Of a stretch of 64,000 nt of DNA, positions 55,796 through 64,000 are shown piece by piece. Numbering within the stretch: the stretch's first letter is position 1; every line of letters starts with the position of its first letter. This stretch comes from Candidatus Zipacnadum vermilionense (GTDB lineage: Bacteria; Armatimonadota; Zipacnadia; Zipacnadales; Zipacnadaceae). The DNA is taken from NCBI GenBank assembly GCA_029821755.1, contig JALGSV010000008.1:40411-104410 (forward strand). Direction: 5' to 3'. The notes under the pieces were generated by a model that did no database searches, was not told the DNA's origin, and saw nothing but the letters and a program-made list of their open reading frames with translations. The position numbers and the translations under genes were made by a program.

Positions 55796-56251
55796 GTGAC
55801 TGCTATGGGCTCCGGCGCGTATGTCTTCGTCGTCATCGCGGCCTTCGTCATTTTCTTTGCGGCACTGGCGCAGGTGCTGTCCTTTCGGCGCGGACAGTCC
55901 CTGCTGACTATGCCGCAACTGCTCCTGCGTTTGGGCACGGCCCTGGCCCTACTCTCAGTGCTGGGGCTGACCTTCTGGGGCGTTAGCCTGCAGGCCGGTT
56001 TGCGGCTGGAGGGGATGACCGAGCCGCAGCGCATGGGCCTGTTGCGCGGCGCCGCCGGTTTCTGGACGCTGGTCATGTTGCTGCTGGTGGCGTCCATTGT
56101 CATGGCCCTGTTCGACCTGCGCTACGTTCGCGCGGCCCAGCACCGCGTCCGCGCCGCCATGTATCAGAACATGGCCCGGCTTCAGGCCGAAATCCGCGCG
56201 GAAGCAGACAAGCGGAAGGCTAAGGGGAAGGAGGAGCAAGAGGATCGATAA
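55796..56251 (+). CDS. small membrane protein of unknown function, probable GTG start
   Basis: three TM helices, charged C-terminal coil; TTGCGA-N18-TATAAT ends 8 nt upstream of GTG. Confidence 0.65.
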   Translation: MTAMGSGAYVFVVIAAFVIFFAALAQVLSFRRGQSLLTMPQLLLRLGTALALLSVLGLTFWGVSLQAGLRLEGMTEPQRMGLLRGAAGFWTLVMLLLVASIVMALFDLRYVRAAQHRVRAAMYQNMARLQAEIRAEADKRKAKGKEEQEDR

Positions 56252-56271
56252 TCCATAATCGATTCCCCACC

Positions 56272-57390
56272 GTGTCCGAACACGACGCCCATTTCATGCG
56301 GCAAGCCCTAGTGCTTGCCGCGCAAGGTCTGGGGAGGACCTCGCCCAATCCGGCAGTGGGGGCGGTGGTGGTCCGGGACGGCGTAGTCGTCGGCTCCGGC
56401 TACCACCATGCCGCGGGGCAGCCCCATGCCGAGGTGGAGGCCCTCCGCGAGGCCGGGGAGGCCGCCCGCGGGGCTACGGTCTATATCACCTTGGAGCCCT
56501 GCTCCCACCATGGCCGCACCCCGCCCTGCACCGACGCCTTGATTACCGCCGGGGTGGCCCGCGTGGTCTACGCCTGCCCCGACTGCGACGAGCGCTGCGC
56601 CGGGCAGGCCGAGGCGATTCTGCGCGAGGCGGGGATCGAGACCCAGTGCGGTCCGCTGGCCGACGAGGCCCGCCGCCTCAACGAGGCCTACTTCAAGTTC
56701 AAGCAAGCCGGCCGGCCCTTCGTCACGCTCAAGCTGGCCCTGACCCTCGACGGCCGCTGCGCCACCCGCGAGGGCGACTCGCAGTGGATCACCAGCGAGG
56801 CCTCCCGCCGCCGGGTCCACCGGCTGCGCGACCAGATGGACGCGGTGATGGTCGGAGCGGGAACGGTCCGCGCCGACGACCCGGCCCTGACGGTGCGCCT
56901 GGTCGAATCACACGACGGCCGCCAGCCGGTGCGCGTGGTCTTGGCGCCTGAGGGCTTGGCCGCGACGGCGCGCTTCTTCCGCGAGCCGGGTACCACGGTC
57001 GTCGTGATGGACGGGGACCGCTTCAATGCGGCGCTGTTCAGCGACCACCGGCCGGTCGAGCGCGAGGAAGTGGACTACGCCTTGCTCCATGCCCGGCAGG
57101 ACCGATTCGACTTGAGCGAGGTCTTGGAGGAACTGGCCGCCCGGAAGCTGATGAGCGTTCTGGTGGAGGGCGGCCCCACCCTCGCCGGAGAGTTCCTCGA
57201 GGCCGGCCTGGTGGACAAACTCGTCTTCTTTTACGCGCCGAAGCTGCTACTCGACGACGAGGCCCGGAGCCCGCGGGTCGAGGGGCGGAAGGTGAGCAAG
57301 ATTGCCGCAGCCCTCAACTTCCAGATTGACGCCGTCGAGCAAATCGGGCCGGACCTGATGGTGACCTTATACCCATGTTCACCGGACTGA
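56272..57390 (+). CDS. ribD: bifunctional pyrimidine deaminase/reductase RibD, GTG start
   Basis: QPHAEVEAL, TLEPCSHHGRTPPCTDALI, reductase domain VDKLVFFYAPKLL. Confidence 0.96.
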   Translation: MSEHDAHFMRQALVLAAQGLGRTSPNPAVGAVVVRDGVVVGSGYHHAAGQPHAEVEALREAGEAARGATVYITLEPCSHHGRTPPCTDALITAGVARVVYACPDCDERCAGQAEAILREAGIETQCGPLADEARRLNEAYFKFKQAGRPFVTLKLALTLDGRCATREGDSQWITSEASRRRVHRLRDQMDAVMVGAGTVRADDPALTVRLVESHDGRQPVRVVLAPEGLAATARFFREPGTTVVVMDGDRFNAALFSDHRPVEREEVDYALLHARQDRFDLSEVLEELAARKLMSVLVEGGPTLAGEFLEAGLVDKLVFFYAPKLLLDDEARSPRVEGRKVSKIAAALNFQIDAVEQIGPDLMVTLYPCSPD

Positions 57391-58040
57391 TTGAGGAAGT
57401 CGGCACGATGGCGGGCCTGCGGGTGACGGCGGCGGGGACGGCCCTGGGTCTGCGCGCGCCAAGTCTCGCCCCGGAGGTCACCCCCGGCGACAGCGTCGCC
57501 GTTAACGGCCTCTGCCTGACGGTGGAGGAGATTCAGGGCGAACAACTGACCTTTCATCTTGGTCAAGAGACTATGGAGCGGAGCACGGCCCGCAGTTGGG
57601 CGGTGGGGCGGCGAGTGAACCTGGAGCGCGCCCTGGCCGCAGCAGCCCTTCCAGGGCACGGCGGCCGAATGGGCGGCCATATCGTCCAGGGCCATGTAGA
57701 CGGCCTCGGCCAGGTCACCAACGTCCGCCCCGCCGGCGACACCATCTGGCTGGCCCTGACCTACCCTCCGGAGGGCGCGCCGTTTCTGGTGGAGAAGGGC
57801 AGCCTGGCAGTGGACGGGGTAAGCCTGACCATTGCCCGTCTGACCGGCGCCAACCTGGAGATCCAGATCATCCCCTACACCTGGGACCATACGGCCCTAA
57901 CCGACCTCCGCCCCGGCAGCGAGGTCAACCTGGAGTACGACATCCTGAGCAAATATGTGGTAAGGTACATGGAGGCGCGCGAGGGGAAGACGGGGGGAGG
58001 ATTGACGGAGGAGATGCTGCGCGAGCAGGGGTTCATGTAG
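57375..58040 (+). CDS. ribE: riboflavin synthase alpha chain
   Basis: MFTGLIEEVGTM, SVAVNGLCLTVE, GGHIVQGHVDG, SLAVDGVSLTIA. Confidence 0.96.
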   Translation: MFTGLIEEVGTMAGLRVTAAGTALGLRAPSLAPEVTPGDSVAVNGLCLTVEEIQGEQLTFHLGQETMERSTARSWAVGRRVNLERALAAAALPGHGGRMGGHIVQGHVDGLGQVTNVRPAGDTIWLALTYPPEGAPFLVEKGSLAVDGVSLTIARLTGANLEIQIIPYTWDHTALTDLRPGSEVNLEYDILSKYVVRYMEAREGKTGGGLTEEMLREQGFM

Positions 58041-58074
58041 GCCCCTCCACATAACCGTCGCGCTGGAGACCACC

Positions 58075-58590
58075 ATGCTCCCCGACAAACTCGACCACAA
58101 CTACCGCACCCTCCGCAGCTTCACCTCCTACGCCTGCGATCTCGGCGACGGCACCGTGGAGCGCGAGATCAGCTTCCACGTGGACCTCGGTCCCTCCACC
58201 GAGCGCCACGGGGATGCCTTCCCCGTCTGGGAGACACCGCCCGGCCGGATGAGCCTGCTTTCCGATTGGTCCTTCAACGGCGGCCATGTCCTGACGCGGC
58301 AGCTTGTCATCGGCGGCAGCCTGGGGCGGATTACTGCCGAGGGGGAGTACATCTACGTGCTCAATTGCGCCGTCTTCAGCGGCGAGATGCAGCCGTGGTC
58401 GGTCGCCCGCCCGGTGCGCTACCTGCCCGGCGAGTGGCTCGCCGTCTGCTTCCATTACACTGGCCTGCCGCTGGACACCCAGGTCCGCGCCACTTTCCGC
58501 CTCCTGGAGGTCCCCGCACCTGAGGAAGCGTTGGAGGTAGAGGTGTGGGAATGGGGAGGAAGCGAGGAGAGATTCCCGGGCCCGGGGTAG
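58075..58590 (+). CDS. orphan protein of unknown function inside the rib operon
   Basis: 171-aa ORF between ribE and ribBA, same strand. Confidence 0.65.
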   Translation: MLPDKLDHNYRTLRSFTSYACDLGDGTVEREISFHVDLGPSTERHGDAFPVWETPPGRMSLLSDWSFNGGHVLTRQLVIGGSLGRITAEGEYIYVLNCAVFSGEMQPWSVARPVRYLPGEWLAVCFHYTGLPLDTQVRATFRLLEVPAPEEALEVEVWEWGGSEERFPGPG

Positions 58591-58668
58591 GTCGGCCGTC
58601 TCGGCCGACCATCGCGCCGCCGAGGTAACCAAGCGGGACACCCATCGCGCCGGGACTGGAACGAGACC

Positions 58669-59883
58669 ATGTTCGCAACCATCGAAGACGCAATTCAGAA
58701 GCTCCGCGCCGGTGAGTTCCTCATCGTCGTCGACGACGAGCGAGAGCAGAGCACTGGCGACCTGTTGCTGGCTGCTCAGCAGGCTACCGCCGAGCGTGTC
58801 AACTTCATGCTCCAGCATGCCCACGGCCTGGTCTGCGTGGCCCTCACTCGGGCGCGCGTCGAAGAGCTGAACCTCCCGCCGATGGTTTCGGATGCCGAGG
58901 ACAGCGCGCGGGCCGCCTTCACCGTTTCGGTGGATGCCCGCTCGGCCACCACTGGCGACAGCGCCGAGGATCGCGCCGCCACCATCCGCGCCTTGGTCGA
59001 CCCGGTCACCCGGCCCGCCGACCTGAACAAGCCCGGCCACATCTTCCCCATCCGCGCCATGGACGGCGGCGTGTTGCAGCGCGTGAGGCATACCGAGGCC
59101 GCCGTCGACCTGGCCCGCCTTGCGGAACTGACCCCGGCGGGCGTGACCTGCCAGATCCTGGACGCCTCCGGCCAGGCCGCCAATCTGCCTGAGCTGCAAG
59201 CCTTCGCCGCCGCGCATAGTCTGAGTCTCGTCTCCATCGCCGACCTGATCCGCTACCGCCGCCGCACCGAGAACCTCATCCGACGCGGCGCCGAGACGCT
59301 CCTACCCAGTGTCTACGGCGACTTCCGCCTGGTGGTATATACCAGCCTGCTGGACGGCACCGACTACCTCGCCGTGATCAAGGGCAACCCGGCCATCTGC
59401 GAGGCGCCGCTGGTTCGGGTCCACTCCGGCTGCGTCACCGGCGACGTGCTCGGCTCGCTCAAATGTGACTGCGGCTGGCAGCTCCACGCCGCGCTGAGTA
59501 TGATCGAGGCGGAGGGCTGCGGGGTGGTGGTCTACGTGGCCTCCCACGAAGGGCGCGGGATTGGCCTCGCCAACAAGATCGCCGCTTACCACCTGCAGGA
59601 CGAGGGACTCGACACCGTCCAGGCGAACCTGGCCCTGGGTTTCGGGCCTGACCTGCGCGACTACGGTATCGGCGCCCAGGTCCTGGCCGACCTCGACATC
59701 ACCAAGATGCGCCTGATGACCAACAATCCGGCCAAGTTCGCGGCGATGGAGGGCTACGGCCTGCACGTAGTAGAGCGCGTGCCCCTGGAGACCACGCCGA
59801 ACCCCTGTAATCTGGATTACCTGGAGACCAAGCGGAAGAAAATGGGGCACCTGCTGGGCGAGACAACGGAGGACCCCCAGTAG
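58669..59883 (+). CDS. ribBA: RibBA: GTP cyclohydrolase II fused to DHBP-synthase-like domain with altered catalytic motifs
   Basis: [55 protein letters not shown]-like domain with [12 protein letters not shown]. Confidence 0.92.
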   Translation: MFATIEDAIQKLRAGEFLIVVDDEREQSTGDLLLAAQQATAERVNFMLQHAHGLVCVALTRARVEELNLPPMVSDAEDSARAAFTVSVDARSATTGDSAEDRAATIRALVDPVTRPADLNKPGHIFPIRAMDGGVLQRVRHTEAAVDLARLAELTPAGVTCQILDASGQAANLPELQAFAAAHSLSLVSIADLIRYRRRTENLIRRGAETLLPSVYGDFRLVVYTSLLDGTDYLAVIKGNPAICEAPLVRVHSGCVTGDVLGSLKCDCGWQLHAALSMIEAEGCGVVVYVASHEGRGIGLANKIAAYHLQDEGLDTVQANLALGFGPDLRDYGIGAQVLADLDITKMRLMTNNPAKFAAMEGYGLHVVERVPLETTPNPCNLDYLETKRKKMGHLLGETTEDPQ

Positions 59884-59932
59884 GGGCGGCGCTTGCGCTG
59901 CCCGCCGTTTGCGACGAAAGGAAGAGTGTCAG

Positions 59933-60400
59933 ATGGCCAAGATCATTGAGGGACAGATGGATGCCAAGGGGCTGAAGATGGGCGTCGTGATCAGCCGGTT
60001 CAACAGCTTCATCACCCAGCGCCTGCTGGAGGGCGCCGAGGACGCCTTGCGCCGGCATGGGATGGATGAGGCCAACCTCACCGTCGCCTACGTCCCTGGG
60101 GCCTTTGAGATCCCCTTACTGGCGTTGAAGATGGCCCAGACCGGCCAGTACGACGCCGTCATCTGCCTGGGCGCCGTCATCCGCGGCTCCACCCCGCATT
60201 TCGACTTCGTCGCCGCGGAGTGTGCCAAAGGCATCGCTCAGGCGTCTATGCAGACAGGCGTGCCGGTGATTTTCGGCATCGTGACCACTGACACCATCGA
60301 GCAAGCCGTAGAGCGCGCCGGTACCCGCATCCCCAACCGGGGCTTCGAGGCGGCTCTCTCGGCCATCGAGATAGTCAATGCGCTGAAGCAGGTGGAGTAG
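59933..60400 (+). CDS. ribH: 6,7-dimethyl-8-ribityllumazine synthase
   Basis: [37 protein letters not shown]. Confidence 0.97.
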   Translation: MAKIIEGQMDAKGLKMGVVISRFNSFITQRLLEGAEDALRRHGMDEANLTVAYVPGAFEIPLLALKMAQTGQYDAVICLGAVIRGSTPHFDFVAAECAKGIAQASMQTGVPVIFGIVTTDTIEQAVERAGTRIPNRGFEAALSAIEIVNALKQVE

Positions 60401-60441
60401 TCGTGGGACGGTAGTCGCCACTCGCGAGTAGGGAGACAGAC

Positions 60442-61569
60442 ATGGTTGTGCATAGGACAAACTGGGCCGTTGTGATCGTCGTATCGCTAATCGTGGGCTT
60501 GATCGGGGGCCTGGGCGGCGCCTACTGGTTCCAACAGTATGGCGGGGCCCGACCTGGCGGGAGCCTCCCGCCCGTCGTGCCTTCCCCTAGTCCGGTCCCG
60601 ACCCAGTCTGCGCAGCACGACCAGAGCCAGATCGTCAAGACCGTCGCGAAGGTCTCGCCGGCGGTAGTAACCATTACTGCCACCTCCCGCGTGCAGACCG
60701 CCGGGCCCTTCGGCATGCCCTTCCCCGGTGGCGAAGAGCGCAAGAGCCTGGGCTCCGGCTTCTTCTTCGACTACAACGACAAGCAGTACATCCTCACCAA
60801 CACCCACGTTATCGCCGGAGCGCAGGAGCTAACCGTCCGCATGACCGACGGCACCGAGTTCCGCGCCCGCAAGCTCGGAGCCAGCCCCGCCGACCTGGCC
60901 GTCATCGAGCCGATTGATGGGCCGGCCCACCCACCCACCTTGCCCCTGGGCAATTCCGACACCATCCCCGTCGGGGCCTGGGTCATCGCCGTTGGTAGCC
61001 CCTTCGGCATCGACAACACCGTCACCGTCGGCGTAGTCAGCCGCAAGGGCCCCACGCCCATTCCGGAAAGCCAAAGTCGTTACATGATCCAGACCGACGC
61101 CGCCATCAACTCCGGCAACAGCGGCGGTCCGCTGATCGACCTGGCCGGCAACGTCATCGGCGTCAATGAGATGATCTTAAGCCCCACGGGAACCAACCTG
61201 GGCATCGGCCTGGCGATTCCTGTCAATGATGCCAAGGAACTGATGTACTTCCTCATCAACCGCGGCCCCTGGATCGGCATCTCGACGGTGCCCAACCATC
61301 CTGGCCTCGCCAAGGCCGCCGGCCTGAGTACCTCCGAGGGTTTAATCATAGTGGGCGTCGTTCCGCAGAGCCCCGCCGCCCGGGCCGGCGTGCAGCGGGG
61401 CGACGTGATCCTCCGGGTAGACGCTCTGGTCATCAAGGAGCCGGAGGACCTGTCCAAGGCCATCCTCATCCACAAGATCGGCGATCGCATCTCCCTGGTT
61501 GTCCAGCGCGACAAGGAAAAGAAAACCTTCACCGTAGAGGCGGGCCGGGTCCCCGAAGGCCTTTTCTGA
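60442..61569 (+). CDS. HtrA/DegP-type serine protease with PDZ domain
   Basis: NTHVIAGA, DLAVI, INSGNSGGPLIDLAG, PDZ GLIIVGVVPQSPAARAGVQRGDVI. Confidence 0.95.
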   Translation: MVVHRTNWAVVIVVSLIVGLIGGLGGAYWFQQYGGARPGGSLPPVVPSPSPVPTQSAQHDQSQIVKTVAKVSPAVVTITATSRVQTAGPFGMPFPGGEERKSLGSGFFFDYNDKQYILTNTHVIAGAQELTVRMTDGTEFRARKLGASPADLAVIEPIDGPAHPPTLPLGNSDTIPVGAWVIAVGSPFGIDNTVTVGVVSRKGPTPIPESQSRYMIQTDAAINSGNSGGPLIDLAGNVIGVNEMILSPTGTNLGIGLAIPVNDAKELMYFLINRGPWIGISTVPNHPGLAKAAGLSTSEGLIIVGVVPQSPAARAGVQRGDVILRVDALVIKEPEDLSKAILIHKIGDRISLVVQRDKEKKTFTVEAGRVPEGLF

Positions 61570-61650
61570 CGTCCACCCAGCTATCCGTTCGTGCCGCTTA
61601 AGCGTGCCACGATCCACAATCCACGATCCACGTCTCAAGGAGGCATCATC

Positions 61651-62754
61651 TTGCAGTACCGACCTTTCGGTAAGACCGGAAAAATGGTTTCCACCCTCTG
61701 CTTCGGCGCCATGCGCCTGCCTAAGGACCACGACGAATCGGTAGAGCTACTCCGCCACGCCATGGACCTCGGCGTCAACTACCTCGACACCGCCATGGGC
61801 TACGTCGACGGCGAGAGCGAGGTCATGGTCGGCAAGGCCGTCAAGGGCCGCCGCGATCAGGTCTACCTCTCAACCAAAAACCCCTGCTGGAAGGACTGGA
61901 GCAGCGGCCCCTGGCGCGAGCGCCTGGAGACCCAGCTCACCAAGCTCGATACCGACTACATCGACTTCTATGCCGTGGTCCACGACCTGCGCTGGAAGGA
62001 CTACACCGAGCACTTCAACCAGCCCGGCGGCGGCCTGGAGGAGGCCTTCAAGGCCAAGGAAGAGGGTCTCATCCATCACCTCATCATGTCCTCCCATGAC
62101 ACGCCCGAGAACATGATCAAGCTGATCGACGAGGGCTTCCTGGAGGGGATGATCGTCCAGTACAACCTCCTGGACCGCGTCAACGAGCCTGCCCTGCAGC
62201 ACGCGCATGAGCAGGGCCTGGCGGTGTGCATCATGGGCCCGGTCGGCGGCGGCCGTCTCGCGCATCCCTCCGAGCGCCTTGCCGAGATGGCCAGCGCCCC
62301 CGTCACCTCTATCCCCGACCTCGCGCTGCGCTTCGTCCTGGCCAACCCTCACGTCACTACGGCGCTATCCGGCATGAACACCATGCAGCAGATCGACGAG
62401 AACGTCGCCACCTGCAGCCGCGAGGAGCCGTTGTCGGCCGAGGAGCTGCAGGCCATCCGCAACGCCACCGAGCAGAGCAAGGCCCTGGCCGACTTGTACT
62501 GCACCGACTGCCGTTACTGCCTGCCCTGCCCTCAGGGCGTGGCCATACCGGAAATCTTCAGCATGATGAACTACCACCGGGTCTGGGGCCTGACGGACCT
62601 GGCCCGCGAGCAGTACGCCGGCCTGGGGCCGAAGAACAAGGAAGGCCAGATGAACGCGGAAGCCTGCGTGGAGTGCGGCGAGTGCGAGGAGAAGTGCCCG
62701 CAGAACATCCCGATCCGCGAGCAACTCAAGGAGTCGCACGCAGCGTTGTCCTAG
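61651..62754 (+). CDS. aldo/keto reductase with C-terminal 4Fe-4S ferredoxin-like domain, TTG start
   Basis: MQYRPFGKTGKMVSTLCFGAMRLP; CTDCRYCLPCPQGV, CVECGECEEKCPQNI; AAGGAGG upstream. Confidence 0.92.
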   Translation: MQYRPFGKTGKMVSTLCFGAMRLPKDHDESVELLRHAMDLGVNYLDTAMGYVDGESEVMVGKAVKGRRDQVYLSTKNPCWKDWSSGPWRERLETQLTKLDTDYIDFYAVVHDLRWKDYTEHFNQPGGGLEEAFKAKEEGLIHHLIMSSHDTPENMIKLIDEGFLEGMIVQYNLLDRVNEPALQHAHEQGLAVCIMGPVGGGRLAHPSERLAEMASAPVTSIPDLALRFVLANPHVTTALSGMNTMQQIDENVATCSREEPLSAEELQAIRNATEQSKALADLYCTDCRYCLPCPQGVAIPEIFSMMNYHRVWGLTDLAREQYAGLGPKNKEGQMNAEACVECGECEEKCPQNIPIREQLKESHAALS

Positions 62755-62766
62755 CTGGAACGCGTG

Positions 62767-62933
62767 GCGCGGGCTTTCCAGCCCGCGCTCCGGTGGCACC
62801 GGCGTCTCGCCGGTGCTCCCTGGAGGGGCCGCATGGGTGGCTGCGCCGCAGGCGCAGACGGGCCCCATCCGGCCCCCAGCCTCGTTGCACAAGCCGGGAT
62901 ACTCGCTGCGGGCGCAGGCTTGGAAGCCTGTGC
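62767..62933. repeat. cluster of short intergenic palindromes
   Basis: GCGCGGGCT-TTCC-AGCCCGCGC; GCACCGGC-GTCTC-GCCGGTGC; GCGCAGGCTT-GG-AAGCCTGTGC. Confidence 0.8.
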
Positions 62934-62951
62934 TACCCTAAGGAAGACACC

Positions 62952-63485
62952 ATGAAAACCCGCTCCACCACCATCTGCGCGGTGCGCCGCGACGGCCTCA
63001 CCGCCTTCGCCGCCGACGGCCAGGTCACCGTCGGCGAGACCATCTTCAAGCAGACCGCCAACAAACTGCGCCGCTTGCGTGACGGTAAGGTCGTCGTCGG
63101 CTACGCCGGCTCGGCGGCCGACGCCCTGACCCTCTTCGAACGCCTGGAGGGCAAGCTGGACGAATTCTCCGGCAACCTCTCCCGGGCCATCGTGGAGACC
63201 GCCAAGCTCTGGCGTACCGACAAGGTCCTTCGCCACCTGGAGGCCTACATGATCGTCGCCGACCAGGAGTCGATGTTCCTCATCTCCGGCAACGGCGACA
63301 TCATCACCCCCGACGGCGAGGCCATGTCCATTGGTTCCGGCGGCCCCATGGCCCAAGCCGCCGCCCTATCGCTCCTCAAGCACAGCGACCTCCCGGCGGA
63401 CAGAATTGCCGAGGAATCCCTGAAGATCGCTTCCGAGCTGTGCCTGTATACGAACGACCGGGTCATGGTGGAGGTTGTGAAATGA
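62952..63485 (+). CDS. hslV: ATP-dependent protease peptidase subunit HslV
   Basis: [37 protein letters not shown]. Confidence 0.96.
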   Translation: MKTRSTTICAVRRDGLTAFAADGQVTVGETIFKQTANKLRRLRDGKVVVGYAGSAADALTLFERLEGKLDEFSGNLSRAIVETAKLWRTDKVLRHLEAYMIVADQESMFLISGNGDIITPDGEAMSIGSGGPMAQAAALSLLKHSDLPADRIAEESLKIASELCLYTNDRVMVEVVK

Positions 63486-64000
63486 TCGAAGGTCTCACCC
63501 CCAAACAAGTAGTCGAAGAACTCGACAAGTACATTGTCGGCCAGGAGAAGGCCAAGCGCGCCGTCGCGGTCGCCCTGCGCAATCGCCTGCGCCGCCAGGA
63601 GATCAATGAGGACCTCCGCGATGAGGTCATCCCCAAGAACATCCTCATGATCGGCCCTACCGGCGTGGGCAAGACCGAGATCGCCCGCCGCCTGGCCGCG
63701 CTGGCCGACGCGCCCTTCATCAAGGTCGAAGCCACCAAGTTCACCGAGGTGGGCTACGTGGGGCGCGACGTGGAAGGCATCATCCGCGACCTGTGCGACA
63801 TCGGCTTCCGCATGGTCGAGGACGAGGCCATGGACTCTGTCTGGGGCGAAGCCGAAAAGCGCGCTGAGGACCGCCTCCTCGACATTCTCTCCGGTGCCAA
63901 GAAGCCCGCTCCCACCGGGCCGCAGGTCCCCTCCATGCTCGCCAACCTGTTCGGCGGCTCACAGCAACCCGAGACTCCTGCCCCCTCCCTCTCTTCCGAC
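63482..64000 (+). CDS. hslU: ATP-dependent protease ATPase subunit HslU (truncated by window end)
   Basis: [52 protein letters not shown] overlaps hslV stop. Confidence 0.96.
   Translation, partial: MIEGLTPKQVVEELDKYIVGQEKAKRAVAVALRNRLRRQEINEDLRDEVIPKNILMIGPTGVGKTEIARRLAALADAPFIKVEATKFTEVGYVGRDVEGIIRDLCDIGFRMVEDEAMDSVWGEAEKRAEDRLLDILSGAKKPAPTGPQVPSMLANLFGGSQQPETPAPSLSSD

Noticed and set aside
56252-56271. FMN riboswitch before ribD
   Set aside because: Only about 20 bp separate ribD from the preceding gene and no RFN-element sequence is visible.
62952-62980. Unusual HslV N-terminus (MKTRS before TTI)
   Set aside because: Short propeptides before the catalytic Thr are common in HslV; not remarkable.

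Overview
GC-rich bacterial chromosomal window. Gene style (H-X9-DG/DUF1559-type prepilin, many exported carbohydrate-related proteins, VanW, Gfo/Idh/MocA) would fit an Armatimonadota-like environmental bacterium; that taxonomy is only an inference. Housekeeping genes: rnhA-like, ahcY, rfbD, M50 protease, cysE, rbsK, pyrE, pnp-rpsO, murJ, glmS, a riboflavin operon (ribD-ribE-orphan-ribBA-ribH), HtrA, hslV and hslU (truncated by the window end), and an initiator tRNA. Accessory content: large secreted proteins, a cytoplasmic glycan-type operon (beta-propeller, glycosidase-like/PHP fusion, DegT aminotransferase, tandem esterase), a HepT/MntA toxin-antitoxin pair, and a membrane-anchored P-loop NTPase with near-identical TPR repeats. 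No CRISPR array or transposase was found. Best leads: (1) the glycosidase-like/PHP fusion operon at 30.3-36 kb; (2) the TM-NTPase-TPR protein at 45.5-47.9 kb with a gene remnant at its border; (3) RibBA whose DHBP-synthase motifs look destroyed, beside an orphan gene; (4) a duplicated leader element upstream of rpsO and a uroporphyrinogen-decarboxylase-like gene, with one compensatory base-pair change; (5) an initiator tRNA lacking one of the three canonical anticodon-stem G-C pairs; (6) TATAAT boxes placed so that mRNAs would be leaderless; (7) intergenic period-7 repeat arrays and constant-loop palindromes; (8) several gene-decay or contingency events (G10 tract, pseudo-porin, pilin remnant, hydrolase lacking its nucleophile segment). 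All calls come from reading the sequence and the supplied ORF track; no database search was run.
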